NCBI GenBank assembly: GCA_026984215.1
Contig: JALSSO010000131.1
Coordinates: forward strand, 1 to 64,000
DNA length: 64,000 nt
Source: Gammaproteobacteria bacterium
GTDB taxonomy: Bacteria > Pseudomonadota > Gammaproteobacteria > JAJDOJ01
Direction: 5' to 3'
Positions 26,740 to 35,690 of this stretch are shown here, piece after piece. Under the pieces are notes generated by a model. It worked only from the letters and a program-made list of their open reading frames with translations. It was not told where the DNA came from and did no database searches. The position numbers and the translations under genes were made by a program. Numbering within the stretch: the stretch's first letter is position 1; every line of letters starts with the position of its first letter.

Positions 26740-27502
26740 ACGAATCCACGGACACGGGCTGTCGATCCTCCTGGCGCTGCTGCTCACGGCCTGCGGATCC
26801 GGACAGAGCAGCAAGACCCCGGGGATCACCGTCGATTTCAACCTGGAAATTCCCGCAGGCGGCGCCCCCGCGGGCTCCAAGCCCCTGGCCTTTCGCAATA
26901 CCGAAGGCGTGGACATCGTGTTGGAGCAGGCCTGGGTCGTCTTGTGGAGCCAGACGTTGACAGCCGACTGCGGCGGCCCGGAATTCGTGCGTCGTCCCGG
27001 GCGCTGGCTGGACTGGTGGATCTCGTCGGCCCAGGCCCACGCCGGGTCCGACCCGCGGGTACAGCCCGTCCCCCATGCCATCGAACTGGTCGCGGAGTCG
27101 GGGACGCGGCGCGCACTCGGTGCCATTCATCCTCCGCCCGGCATCTATTGCGGCGTGCGTGTGGATCTGCGCCGGGCCGACGCCGACACCGTCGGTCTGC
27201 CGGAAAACCCGCCCCTGCTCGAGCGCAGCGTCTTTCTTCAAGGCCGGTACCGGACGAACGCAATGCAGGCTCCGGCGCCTTTCGTTTTCGAGACCGGCCG
27301 CACACTCATCCCCGCCCAGCGCCTTTTCCCAACGCCGCTGACCCTCTCCGCGGACCAGCCCCATGCCCGGGTGACGCTGAGGATCCGGTACGATCGGTGG
27401 TTCGACGGCGTTGAACTCTCACGGCTCGATGACCCGACCCAGCAAGACCTCCTCCTGTACAACATCAGCGCTTCGGTGGAACTGGCGGGCGTGGCACGCT
27501 GA
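26729..27502 (+). CDS. Lipoprotein of unknown function in the MbnP/MbnH operon
   Basis: A 257-residue protein with a lipoprotein signal (LSILLALLLTACGSGQ, lipidation at the Cys of LTAC). The mature part looks like an all-beta periplasmic protein with tryptophan clusters (EQAWVVLWSQ and GRWLDWWISS) and only two further cysteines (TADCGG and GIYCGVRVD). I do not recognise the family. The GIYCGVRVDL stretch recalls the layout of MbnP-type proteins, where a strand carries a conserved Cys, but this is weak. It overlaps the barrel gene by 11 bases, and its 3' end overlaps the proposed start of the RegB-like kinase. It could be a second substrate or accessory of MbnH. Confidence 0.7.
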   Translation: MTFERIHGHGLSILLALLLTACGSGQSSKTPGITVDFNLEIPAGGAPAGSKPLAFRNTEGVDIVLEQAWVVLWSQTLTADCGGPEFVRRPGRWLDWWISSAQAHAGSDPRVQPVPHAIELVAESGTRRALGAIHPPPGIYCGVRVDLRRADADTVGLPENPPLLERSVFLQGRYRTNAMQAPAPFVFETGRTLIPAQRLFPTPLTLSADQPHARVTLRIRYDRWFDGVELSRLDDPTQQDLLLYNISASVELAGVAR

Positions 27503-28787
27503 CCGGCGCGGCACGCAGGGCACACCGGCCGACGCGCCGCCGCCAGCGGCTCAGGCCCTCGCTCACGCCCACCTCAGGCGACTGTTCTGGCTGCGCAACG
27601 TCGCCATCGGTTCGGTGCTGGCCGGAGCCACCGCCGCCACGCTGGGATTCGGCATGAGGGTGCCCTGGGGTCCGCTCGGCATCACCCTCCTTGCCTGGGC
27701 GGTGTTCAATGCCTACACCGCCCGGCGGCTCCGGTCGAAACACCCCGCCATCACCCCGTGGGGCTTGCGGATACAGATCGCCACCGACCTCGTCCTCGTC
27801 ACCGTGGTGCTCACGCTGACCGGAGGCGCCACCAATCCCTTCGTCTCCATCTATCTGGTCCCCATCGCCATCTCGGCCGCGATCCTGCCGCGCGCGGACA
27901 CCTGGATCTTCGCCGCCCTGGCGGTGGGCGCCTATGGGCTCCTCATCGCCGTGTTCCAGGTGGGCGGCCACGGCGCCCACGCCGACGTGGCGCAGACCTT
28001 CCACCTGCACGTCATCGGCATGTGGATCCACTTCATCCTCGCAGCCGGACTGGTCGCCGGCTTCGTCGCCGGGATGTCCGCCACGGTGCGGCGCCGGGAA
28101 CGGGAACTGGCCGAGGCGCGGGAACGGGCATTGCGCGACGAACAACTGGTGGCCCTGGGCGCGTTGGCCGCCAGCACCGCCCACGAGATGGGCTCGCCCC
28201 TCGGCACCATGGCCCTGCTCCTCGAAGATCTGGAACAGGAATGCCCGGGAGATGCGCCACGCCGGACGATCCAGGCAATGTACCGTCAGATCGGGCGCTG
28301 CCGCGAAGCGCTGGGGCACCTGTCCACCGCCGCCGGCGGCGTGCGCATGGACGGCGGGGGGCGGCAGCGGGCCGACCACTTCCTCCTCTCCGTCCTGGAC
28401 CGCTGGCGCGGACTCCATCCCGAGGCGCGCGTGCGGGTCCGCCGGCACGGGGACGGCGATCCACCCATGGTGCTGGCCGAGCGGACCCTGGCCCAGGCCA
28501 TCGCCAGCCTGCTGGACAACGCCCTGCGCTTCGGCGGCCCGGAAATCGACGTGACGCTCTCCTGGGACGCCGGACAGGTGATCCTGGAGATCCACGACGA
28601 GGGACCGGGGCTGGCCGGATTCCGGGAAACGGCACCGGACGAACCCACCCACCCGGGCCGATTACAGGGGCTGGGCATCGGGCTGTTCCTGGCGCGTGCC
28701 GTGATCGAACGGTTGGGCGGGCGCCTGGACCTTCGAGACCGGCCCGAGGGCGGGCTGACCAGCCGGGTGGAGTTGCCCGTCACATGA
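27429..28787 (+). CDS. regB: RegB/PrrB-type redox-sensing histidine kinase
   Basis: A 452-residue membrane kinase if started at ATG 27429. Six hydrophobic segments span roughly residues 52-218. The segment TGGATNPF (131-138) matches the GGxxNPF quinone-binding motif of RegB. The phosphorylation site is AHEMGSPLGT with His252. Cys291 in GRCREALGHL is placed 39 residues later, as is the redox-active cysteine of RegB. The C-terminal ATPase domain has DNALRFGG, DEGPGL and LGIGLFLAR. RegB responds to quinone redox state and cytoplasmic thiol oxidation. The N-terminus is unclear: conserved sequence starts near residue 48 but no ATG, GTG or TTG lies between 27432 and 27600. The gene overlaps the lipoprotein gene. 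Confidence 0.88.
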   Translation: MTRPSKTSSCTTSALRWNWRAWHADRRGTQGTPADAPPPAAQALAHAHLRRLFWLRNVAIGSVLAGATAATLGFGMRVPWGPLGITLLAWAVFNAYTARRLRSKHPAITPWGLRIQIATDLVLVTVVLTLTGGATNPFVSIYLVPIAISAAILPRADTWIFAALAVGAYGLLIAVFQVGGHGAHADVAQTFHLHVIGMWIHFILAAGLVAGFVAGMSATVRRRERELAEARERALRDEQLVALGALAASTAHEMGSPLGTMALLLEDLEQECPGDAPRRTIQAMYRQIGRCREALGHLSTAAGGVRMDGGGRQRADHFLLSVLDRWRGLHPEARVRVRRHGDGDPPMVLAERTLAQAIASLLDNALRFGGPEIDVTLSWDAGQVILEIHDEGPGLAGFRETAPDEPTHPGRLQGLGIGLFLARAVIERLGGRLDLRDRPEGGLTSRVELPVT

Positions 28788-28841
28788 TCACCGGAAGTGG
28801 CTGCAGCCGAGTCTCTGCCGCAGGGATCGGGAGACGGCACC

Positions 28842-29372
28842 ATGCGTGAACAGCTGCTGATCATCGACGACGACACCGATTTCGCCACCGCACTGGCCCG
28901 CGCCATGCGCCGGCGCGGCTTCGCGGTGGCCCTCGCCCACGACGCCGGAGAGGCGCTACGCGCGGCACAGGAACAGCCCTTTCACCGCGCGGTGCTGGAT
29001 CTACGCATCGGCGCGGATTCGGGCCTGACCCTGATCCCCGCGCTCCTCCGTCTCCAACCGGGCATCCGCATCGTGGTGCTGACCGGCTATGCCAGCATCG
29101 CCACCGCGGTCGAGGCGGTCAAGCTGGGCGCGGTGCACTACCTCGCCAAGCCGGCCGAACCGGACCGGATCGTGGCCGCGTTCGAACGACGCGAGGGAGA
29201 CCCGCACGTGGCGCCGGCGGCCACGCCCATGTCGCCCCGGCGCCTGGAGTGGGAGCATCTGCAGCGCGTGCTCCGGGAACACGGCGGCAATGTCTCGGCC
29301 GCGGCGCGCGCGCTGGGTCTGCACCGCCGAACCCTGCAGCGAAAGCTGGCCAAGCGGCCGGCACCACGCTGA
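28842..29372 (+). CDS. regA: RegA/PrrA-type response regulator
   Basis: A 176-residue regulator with a receiver domain (acidic pocket D9-D11, phosphoacceptor D53 in VLDLRIG) and a short C-terminal Fis-type helix-turn-helix. The HTH reads NVSAAARALGLHRRTLQRKLAKR, the highly conserved recognition region of RegA/PrrA/ActR. A GGGAG ribosome-binding site lies seven bases before the ATG. It follows the RegB-like kinase after 54 bases and forms the cognate pair. RegA homologues control respiration, carbon and nitrogen fixation and terminal oxidases in response to redox; here the immediate neighbour is the MbnP/MbnH operon. Confidence 0.92.
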   Translation: MREQLLIIDDDTDFATALARAMRRRGFAVALAHDAGEALRAAQEQPFHRAVLDLRIGADSGLTLIPALLRLQPGIRIVVLTGYASIATAVEAVKLGAVHYLAKPAEPDRIVAAFERREGDPHVAPAATPMSPRRLEWEHLQRVLREHGGNVSAAARALGLHRRTLQRKLAKRPAPR

Positions 29373-29737
29373 ACCCCGATCCCGGGAAAGCCCCCCGGAT
29401 CCAGCCGAATCCCGCGATTCCCGCAACGCTCCCGGCGGGGGGAGAGGCCACGCAAGGCCTGCCGGGCACCATTGCCGATTCGCGCATGCGGAACCCGCCC
29501 GTCCCGGTCCGTCCGCTTCACCCTCCCGCCGGGGATCCGATGGGCATCGGGCCGATCTCAACCACGGCGCAGAGCCGTTCGCGCGGTGACCACCTGCGGT
29601 TCTATACTCCCCGGCCCAGGCGAGCCGTCGGAAAACGGCCGCCTGGCTCACCGGCGGGGGCCGGACGAACAGGTCACTTCGATTGCATATTTGCATGAGC
29701 GGCCGGGTCGCCGTCCGGCCGCGGGAGCCGTTCCACC
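29373..29737. other. Intergenic region before putA
   Basis: This 365-base gap between the RegA-like gene and putA holds no convincing gene. It contains a strong hairpin at 29616-29646, listed separately, and two direct copies of TTGCAT separated by AT (29684-29697), about 40 bases before the putA ATG. The remainder is GC-rich with no recognisable promoter match. Confidence 0.5.
29616..29646. other. 12-bp hairpin upstream of putA
   Basis: CCAGGCG at 29616-29622 pairs with CGCCTGG at 29640-29646, and GCCGT at 29624-29628 pairs with ACGGC at 29635-29639. This gives 12 base pairs with a single bulged A at 29623 and a six-base loop. No T-run follows, so it is not a standard intrinsic terminator. 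It may be a leader structure or a processing site. Confidence 0.5.
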
Positions 29738-32700
29738 ATGGTCGGAGAACAGACGCCCATCGACCGCCAGGTGTTCCGCACCCGGTACCGGGCTCCCGAG
29801 GCGGAGTTGCTCCGGGAACTCGTCCGACACGCCCGCCTGGACCCGGACCAGCGGGACACCGTGCACCGCCAGGCCACGGCACTGATCGAGGCCACCCGCG
29901 AACGCCTGCAACGCCCCGCCGTGTTCGAACGGCTGTTGTCCACCTACGACCTGAGCAGCGAAGAAGGTCTGAGCCTCCTGCTGCTGGCCGAAGCGCTGCT
30001 GCGCATCCCCGACGACGCGACCGCGCAACGGCTGGTGACCGACCACCTGGCCGGACACGAGTGGTCGCTGCCGGACACCCGCCGCCCGGCGCTGGTCCAG
30101 CTCGCCGCCCGGGCCCTGAACCTCGCGGGTGGATTGTTCGGCGCCGCGCACGACCCGCTGCCGGAACCCCGGCATGTGCTGCGCCGGCTGGCCGCGCGGC
30201 TCGGGGAACGCCCCGCTCTGGCAGCGGTGCGTCAGGGCATGAAGCTCCTGGCCCGGCACTTCGTGGCGGGGGAGACCTTGCAGGAGGCCCGAGCCCGCGA
30301 ACGGCCCCAGTATCGCTACACCTACGACCGGCTGGGCGAGAGCGCCCGGACCCGGGCCGATGCGCAACGCTACGCCCAGGCCTACCTGGAGACCATCCAC
30401 GCCCTGTCCGGTCACGGCGCCGACGATCCCATCCAGGCCCCCGGTGTCTCCATCAAGCTCTCGGCCCTGCATCCGCATTTCGACCACGCACACTGGCCCG
30501 CGAGCCGCGCCGCGCTCGTGGCGGTCGTCCGCGAGCTGGCGCAGGCGGCCCGTGACGCAGGGATCGGGCTCACCCTGGACGCCGAGGAAGCCACGCGCAC
30601 CGAGCCGCTGCTCGACGTGTTCGAGGCGGTGTACCGAGATGCGGCGCTGCGCGACTGGGAAGGCCTGGGCCTGGCGGTACAGGCGTATCAGAAACGGGCG
30701 CGGGGCATCCTCGAATGGGGCCGGGAACTCGCCGGGACGGGCCGGCGCCGGATCGCCTTGCGGTTGGTGAAGGGGGCCTATTGGGACGCCGAGATCCGCG
30801 CTGCGCAGCGCAGGGGCCTGGACGGCTATCCGGTGTTCACCCGCAAGGTGGCCACGGACGTCTCCTTCCTGGCCTGCGCCGCTTTCCTCCATGCCCATCC
30901 CCGCGCCTTCTTCGCCCAATACGCCACGCACAACGCCCATGCCGTGGCATGGATCCTGGCCCGTTACGGCCGGCGGGGCGACTACGAGTTCCAGCGCCTG
31001 CACGGAATGGGCGAGGCCCTCTACGAGGCGGTCCGCGAGCTGCACCCGCAAGCCCCGCCGTGCCGGGTCTACGCCCCCGTGGGCCCGCACCGAGACCTGC
31101 TCCCCTACCTGGTGCGCCGGCTCCTGGAGAACGGATCGAACCTGTCTTTCGTCAACCGGCTGGCCGAACCTGGCGTCCCCGCGCGGGAGCTGGCCACGGA
31201 CCCGACCGAGCGGCTGGAGCGCGTGGCATGCTCGGCCCATCCACGCATCCCCGCCCCGCGCGACTTGTATCTGCCCGAGCGCAGGAATGCCGCGGGCCTG
31301 GACCTGAGCGATCCCCTGGAACGGGCGCGCGTGCTTGCCCGCTTGCGCGCGGCCGCCGCCGAGTCGCACGTGGTCGCCGCCGGCGGGGCGGCGGCTCGTA
31401 CGCTCCATAGCCCGGTGGACGGCGCCGTGCTGGGCACCGTGCGCCCCATGACCGACGCCGAGCTGCGGCCGGCGCTGGACCGAGCCGAGGCGGCCTTCGC
31501 CGAGTGGGACCGACTGCCGGTGGAACGGCGCGCCCGTTGCCTGGAGCGGCTGGCCGACCGGTTGGAGGCCGCCGCCCCGGAACTGGCGGCCCTCGTGGTC
31601 CGGGAAGGGGGGCGCTGCCTGCCGGATGCGCTGGAGGAGGTCCGCGAGGCCGTGGACTTCTGCCGCTACTATGCGGCCCAGGCCCGGCTCACCTTCACGC
31701 CCAGGGACCTGCCAGGCCCGGCCGGCGAGCGCAACCGCTGGGGGTTGCACGGACGCGGTGTGTTCCTCTGTGTGAGTCCCTGGAATTTCCCGCTTTCCAT
31801 TTTCACGGGACAAGTGGCCGCCGCCCTGGTCTCGGGCAACACGGTGCTCGCCAAGCCGTCCTCGGCCACACCATTGGTCGCTGCGGCGGTGGTGAACCAC
31901 ATGCACGCGGCCGGCATCCCGGCACCCGTGGTCCAGCAGGTCGTGGCCGGGAGAGACGCCGTAAGCGACCACCTCTTGGGCGACCCACGCATCGCGGGGG
32001 TCGCCATGACCGGATCCACGGACACGGCCTGGCACATCGCGCGCCGCCTCGCGGCCCGCAACGCCCCGATCGTCCCATTCGTCGCCGAGACCGGCGGCCT
32101 CAATGCGCTCATCGCCGACAGCTCGGCCCTGCCCGAGCAGCTCGTCGACGATGTGATCCGATCGGCCTTCAACAGCGCCGGCCAGCGCTGTTCGGCGCTG
32201 CGCATCCTGTTCGTACAGGACGAAACCGCAGACGAGGTCCTGCGCCTCCTGGCCGGAGCGATGGACATGCTGCGCGTAGGCGACCCCATGCGCATGGAAA
32301 CGGATGTGGGTCCCGTCATCGACGCCCGCGCCCGAGAGGCCCTGGAGGGGTACATCCGCGATCTCGCGGCCCGGGCCCGCAGGATCCACGCCACACCGCT
32401 GCCACCGGACCTGCCCCCCGGCAGCTACGTGGCCCCCCACGCCTTCGAGCTGACGCGGGCGGACCTCCCCGCCAAGGAGGTGTTCGGCCCCATACTCCAC
32501 GTGGTGCGTTTCGCCCGCGACCGGCTCGATGCGGTGATCGACTGGATCCATGCGACCGGCTACGGACTCACGTTCGGCCTACACAGCCGCCTCCCCTCCA
32601 CCCGTCGGCGCGTGCTGGAGCGCGTGCGCGCGGGCAACCGCTACGTCAACCGCGATATGATCGGCGCGGTGGTCGGCGCCCAGCCGTTCGGCGGAGAAGG

Positions 32701-32845
32701 GCTCTCGGGCACCGGTCCCAAGGCGGGCGGTCCGCTCTATCTCCATCGTTTCGCCGTGGAGCGGGTGAGCACCGAAAACCTGGCCGCCGCCGGCGGCGAC
32801 GTGGAACTCCTTGCGCTGGGCGACGAAGGCGATGAAAACACCTGA
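29738..32845 (+). CDS. putA: Bifunctional proline dehydrogenase / delta-1-pyrroline-5-carboxylate dehydrogenase
   Basis: A 1035-residue enzyme that oxidises proline to glutamate in two steps. The N-terminal proline dehydrogenase barrel (about residues 80-440) has GVSIKLSALHPHFDH and KGAYWDAEIRAAQ, with FAQYATHNAHAV and RLHGMGEALYE for FAD and substrate binding. The C-terminal aldehyde dehydrogenase (about 500-1000) has PWNFPLSIFTGQ, FVAETGGLNALI and the catalytic cysteine in NSAGQRCSALR. It lacks the N-terminal ribbon-helix-helix DNA-binding domain of E. coli PutA and the extra C-terminal domain, so it is the minimal form and should not regulate its own gene. Confidence 0.95.
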   Translation: MVGEQTPIDRQVFRTRYRAPEAELLRELVRHARLDPDQRDTVHRQATALIEATRERLQRPAVFERLLSTYDLSSEEGLSLLLLAEALLRIPDDATAQRLVTDHLAGHEWSLPDTRRPALVQLAARALNLAGGLFGAAHDPLPEPRHVLRRLAARLGERPALAAVRQGMKLLARHFVAGETLQEARARERPQYRYTYDRLGESARTRADAQRYAQAYLETIHALSGHGADDPIQAPGVSIKLSALHPHFDHAHWPASRAALVAVVRELAQAARDAGIGLTLDAEEATRTEPLLDVFEAVYRDAALRDWEGLGLAVQAYQKRARGILEWGRELAGTGRRRIALRLVKGAYWDAEIRAAQRRGLDGYPVFTRKVATDVSFLACAAFLHAHPRAFFAQYATHNAHAVAWILARYGRRGDYEFQRLHGMGEALYEAVRELHPQAPPCRVYAPVGPHRDLLPYLVRRLLENGSNLSFVNRLAEPGVPARELATDPTERLERVACSAHPRIPAPRDLYLPERRNAAGLDLSDPLERARVLARLRAAAAESHVVAAGGAAARTLHSPVDGAVLGTVRPMTDAELRPALDRAEAAFAEWDRLPVERRARCLERLADRLEAAAPELAALVVREGGRCLPDALEEVREAVDFCRYYAAQARLTFTPRDLPGPAGERNRWGLHGRGVFLCVSPWNFPLSIFTGQVAAALVSGNTVLAKPSSATPLVAAAVVNHMHAAGIPAPVVQQVVAGRDAVSDHLLGDPRIAGVAMTGSTDTAWHIARRLAARNAPIVPFVAETGGLNALIADSSALPEQLVDDVIRSAFNSAGQRCSALRILFVQDETADEVLRLLAGAMDMLRVGDPMRMETDVGPVIDARAREALEGYIRDLAARARRIHATPLPPDLPPGSYVAPHAFELTRADLPAKEVFGPILHVVRFARDRLDAVIDWIHATGYGLTFGLHSRLPSTRRRVLERVRAGNRYVNRDMIGAVVGAQPFGGEGLSGTGPKAGGPLYLHRFAVERVSTENLAAAGGDVELLALGDEGDENT

Positions 32846-32911
32846 TACCCGTCGGGGGCGCCGCGCATCCGGATGGCTTGCGGCTCCTTTCGGCGGCTTT
32901 CCGCGGCGGCG

Positions 32912-33406
32912 ATGTTACGCGTGATCTTCCTTGCAACCCTGGGACTGGGCGTACTCGCCGTGGCCGGGCTGTGGCTCGCAGCCCGCACGGCGGGCCCGCA
33001 ATCCAGGCCGGGGGTGTACCAGGGCCGGCTCGCCCCGTGCCCCACATCGCCCAATTGCGTATCCAGCCAGGCCGATCCGCAAGACGCCCGACACTACGTC
33101 GCCCCCATCCCTTACACCGGCACGCGGGAAGCGGCCCGGCGCCGGCTGCTGGAGATCCTGCGGCACCGGCCCAGGACGCGCGTGGTGGAAGTCCTCCCCG
33201 ACTATGTCCACGCCGAGGTGCGCTCGCGCCTGTTCGGCTTCGTGGATGACGTGGAGTTCTTGTTCGACGAGCATGGCGAACGCATCCATGTCCGCTCGGC
33301 CTCGCGGGTGGGATATGGCGACTTCGGCGTCAATCGCAGGCGGATCCGCGAGCTGGCGCGGGCGTTCTCGCAAGACGGTCCGGCGGTGCCCGCCTCCCCC
33401 CGCTAA
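32912..33406 (+). CDS. DUF1499 family membrane-anchored protein
   Basis: A 164-residue protein. One N-terminal hydrophobic anchor ([22 protein letters not shown]) is followed by [15 protein letters not shown], the conserved CPxSPNCVSS motif of DUF1499, and [10 protein letters not shown] with [19 protein letters not shown]. The family has no established biochemical function; members are usually membrane or periplasmic. The start was placed at 32912, directly before the anchor; an ATG at 32873 adds 13 residues. It lies 66 bases after putA on the same strand and may be co-transcribed. Confidence 0.8.
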   Translation: MLRVIFLATLGLGVLAVAGLWLAARTAGPQSRPGVYQGRLAPCPTSPNCVSSQADPQDARHYVAPIPYTGTREAARRRLLEILRHRPRTRVVEVLPDYVHAEVRSRLFGFVDDVEFLFDEHGERIHVRSASRVGYGDFGVNRRRIRELARAFSQDGPAVPASPR

Positions 33407-33456
33407 ATCCGCCGATACGGTCCGCTCACGTCACGGCGCGCCACCGCCGGGGACGG

Positions 33457-34284
33457 TCACCGCGGCTGCCACCCGCGTTGCGACCACGGACTGCACGGCT
33501 CCGCCGCCGGTCCGGACCACCGGGGCCGGTCCACCCGCCGCGCCGGGTGCTGCCGGTAGAAACGCCGCAGCTGTTCGTACACCGCTGGACACTCGGCCAC
33601 CAGGACCTGCGGCGTCTCGAAAAAGGCCTCGCTCAGCACGGCGAAGAACTCCGCCGGGCTCTCGGCCCCGTAGGGATCGACGGGCGTGGCGTGGTGATGG
33701 GCGAGCCGGTGACGCAGGTGTCCGAACGCCTCGGAGAAGGTGCGTGTCCACATCTCGCGGGACATGTCCCGGTGCAGGGGCGGAAAACCGTTGGCCACAC
33801 CGTTGCGCATATCCAGCTTGTGGGCGCACTCGTGCAGGATCACGTTGCCCCCGGGCCGGGGGTGGACGATCTCTTCCCAGGCCAGGATCAAGGGTCCCCG
33901 GCCCCAGGCTTCGCCGGCGAGCTCGCGCGGCCAGCGATGCACCACGCCGGCCTCGTCCACCTCCTCGTGCTCGGTCACGAAGGCCTCTGGATAGACCACC
34001 ACCTCGTACCAGTCGTCGTACCAGTCCAGCCCCAGCGCCAGCACCGGGAGGCAGATTTGCGCCGCGATGTGGACCCGCTCGCACCCCCCGAGCTCCAATC
34101 CACCCACGGCGGTGATCGCCTTCTCACGCAAGAAGCGTGCGGTCAGCGTCCGGAGCCGCGCCCGCTGCACCGGCCCCAGATGCGCCAGGGCCGTGACGCC
34201 GGCGGTGGCCCCCTGCCACGACGGGAACGGGATCCGGCCGCGGTGCAGCCGGCGAGCCCTCAAACGGCGGGCCCAACCGAGCAT
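33457..34284 (-). CDS. mtfA: MtfA-like zinc metallopeptidase (M90 family)
   Basis: A 275-residue soluble protein. [14 protein letters not shown] (149-162) gives the zinc-binding HExxH at H151, E152 and H155, in the extended HExxHxLD form typical of the MtfA/M90 family. PGGNVILHE and [17 protein letters not shown] also agree. In E. coli MtfA acts as an aminopeptidase and binds the repressor Mlc, linking it to sugar uptake control. No Mlc or phosphotransferase gene is in this window. It diverges from rph, with 66 bases between the two starts. Confidence 0.85.
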   Translation of the reverse strand: MLGWARRLRARRLHRGRIPFPSWQGATAGVTALAHLGPVQRARLRTLTARFLREKAITAVGGLELGGCERVHIAAQICLPVLALGLDWYDDWYEVVVYPEAFVTEHEEVDEAGVVHRWPRELAGEAWGRGPLILAWEEIVHPRPGGNVILHECAHKLDMRNGVANGFPPLHRDMSREMWTRTFSEAFGHLRHRLAHHHATPVDPYGAESPAEFFAVLSEAFFETPQVLVAECPAVYEQLRRFYRQHPARRVDRPRWSGPAAEPCSPWSQRGWQPR

Positions 34285-34322
34285 GGGACGAAATATCCCG
34301 CAAGCCCGAGCTCTCGAGCCGA

Positions 34323-34328
34323 TATAAT
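34323..34328 (+). promoter_or_regulatory. -10 element of the rph operon
   Basis: A perfect TATAAT lies 22 bases before the chosen rph start. No -35 match is obvious at the proper distance. Transcription would begin near 34335, leaving a short leader that still contains GGAG at 34340-34343, seven bases before ATG 34351. Confidence 0.5.
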
Positions 34329-34350
34329 GCGCGCTTTTCGGAGCATGGAC

Positions 34351-35075
<725 letters not shown>

Positions 35076-35079
<4 letters not shown>

Positions 35080-35690
35080 CCCATAAAGTCGTCCTCGCCA
35101 GCAACAATCCCGGCAAGCTGCGCGAGATCGCGCAGATCCTGGCCGATCTGGACATCGAGGTGGTGCCCCAGTCCGCTTTCGGCGTGGGCGAGGTGGCGGA
35201 GACCGGCCTCACCTTCGTGGAGAACGCCCTCATCAAGGCGCGCCACGCCGCCGAAGTGACGCGGCTGCCCGCCATCGCCGACGACTCGGGCATCGAGGTG
35301 GACGCCCTCGACGGTCGGCCGGGCATCTATTCGGCCCGCTACGCCGGACCCGAGGCCAGCGACGAGGACAACAACGCCAAACTGCTGCGCGAGTTGGAGG
35401 GTGTGCCCGAGGACCGGCGCACGGCGCGCTACCAGGCGGTCATCGTCTACCTGCGCCATGCGCGGGACCCCACCCCGATCCTGTGCACGGGCAGTTGGGA
35501 GGGCCGGATCCTCACCGCGCCACGTGGCAGGCACGGCTTCGGCTACGACCCGCTGTTCTGGGTGCCCACCCATGGGTGCGCCTCGGCCGAGCTGGACCCG
35601 GCCGAGAAGAACCGCATCAGCCACCGGGCCCAGGCGCTAGCCTGCCTCAAGGCCGAACTCGAAAAGCGCCGGGCGCGTGGCCGAGACTGA
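35076..35690 (+). CDS. rdgB: Non-canonical purine NTP pyrophosphatase (RdgB/HAM1)
   Basis: A 204-residue house-cleaning enzyme that hydrolyses ITP, dITP and XTP to monophosphates. Family motifs are [13 protein letters not shown] near the N-terminus, [25 protein letters not shown] split across its usual loop, and [12 protein letters not shown] near the C-terminus. It overlaps rph at its start and hemW at its end (14 bases). The rph-rdgB-hemW order is a common gammaproteobacterial and betaproteobacterial arrangement. Confidence 0.95.
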
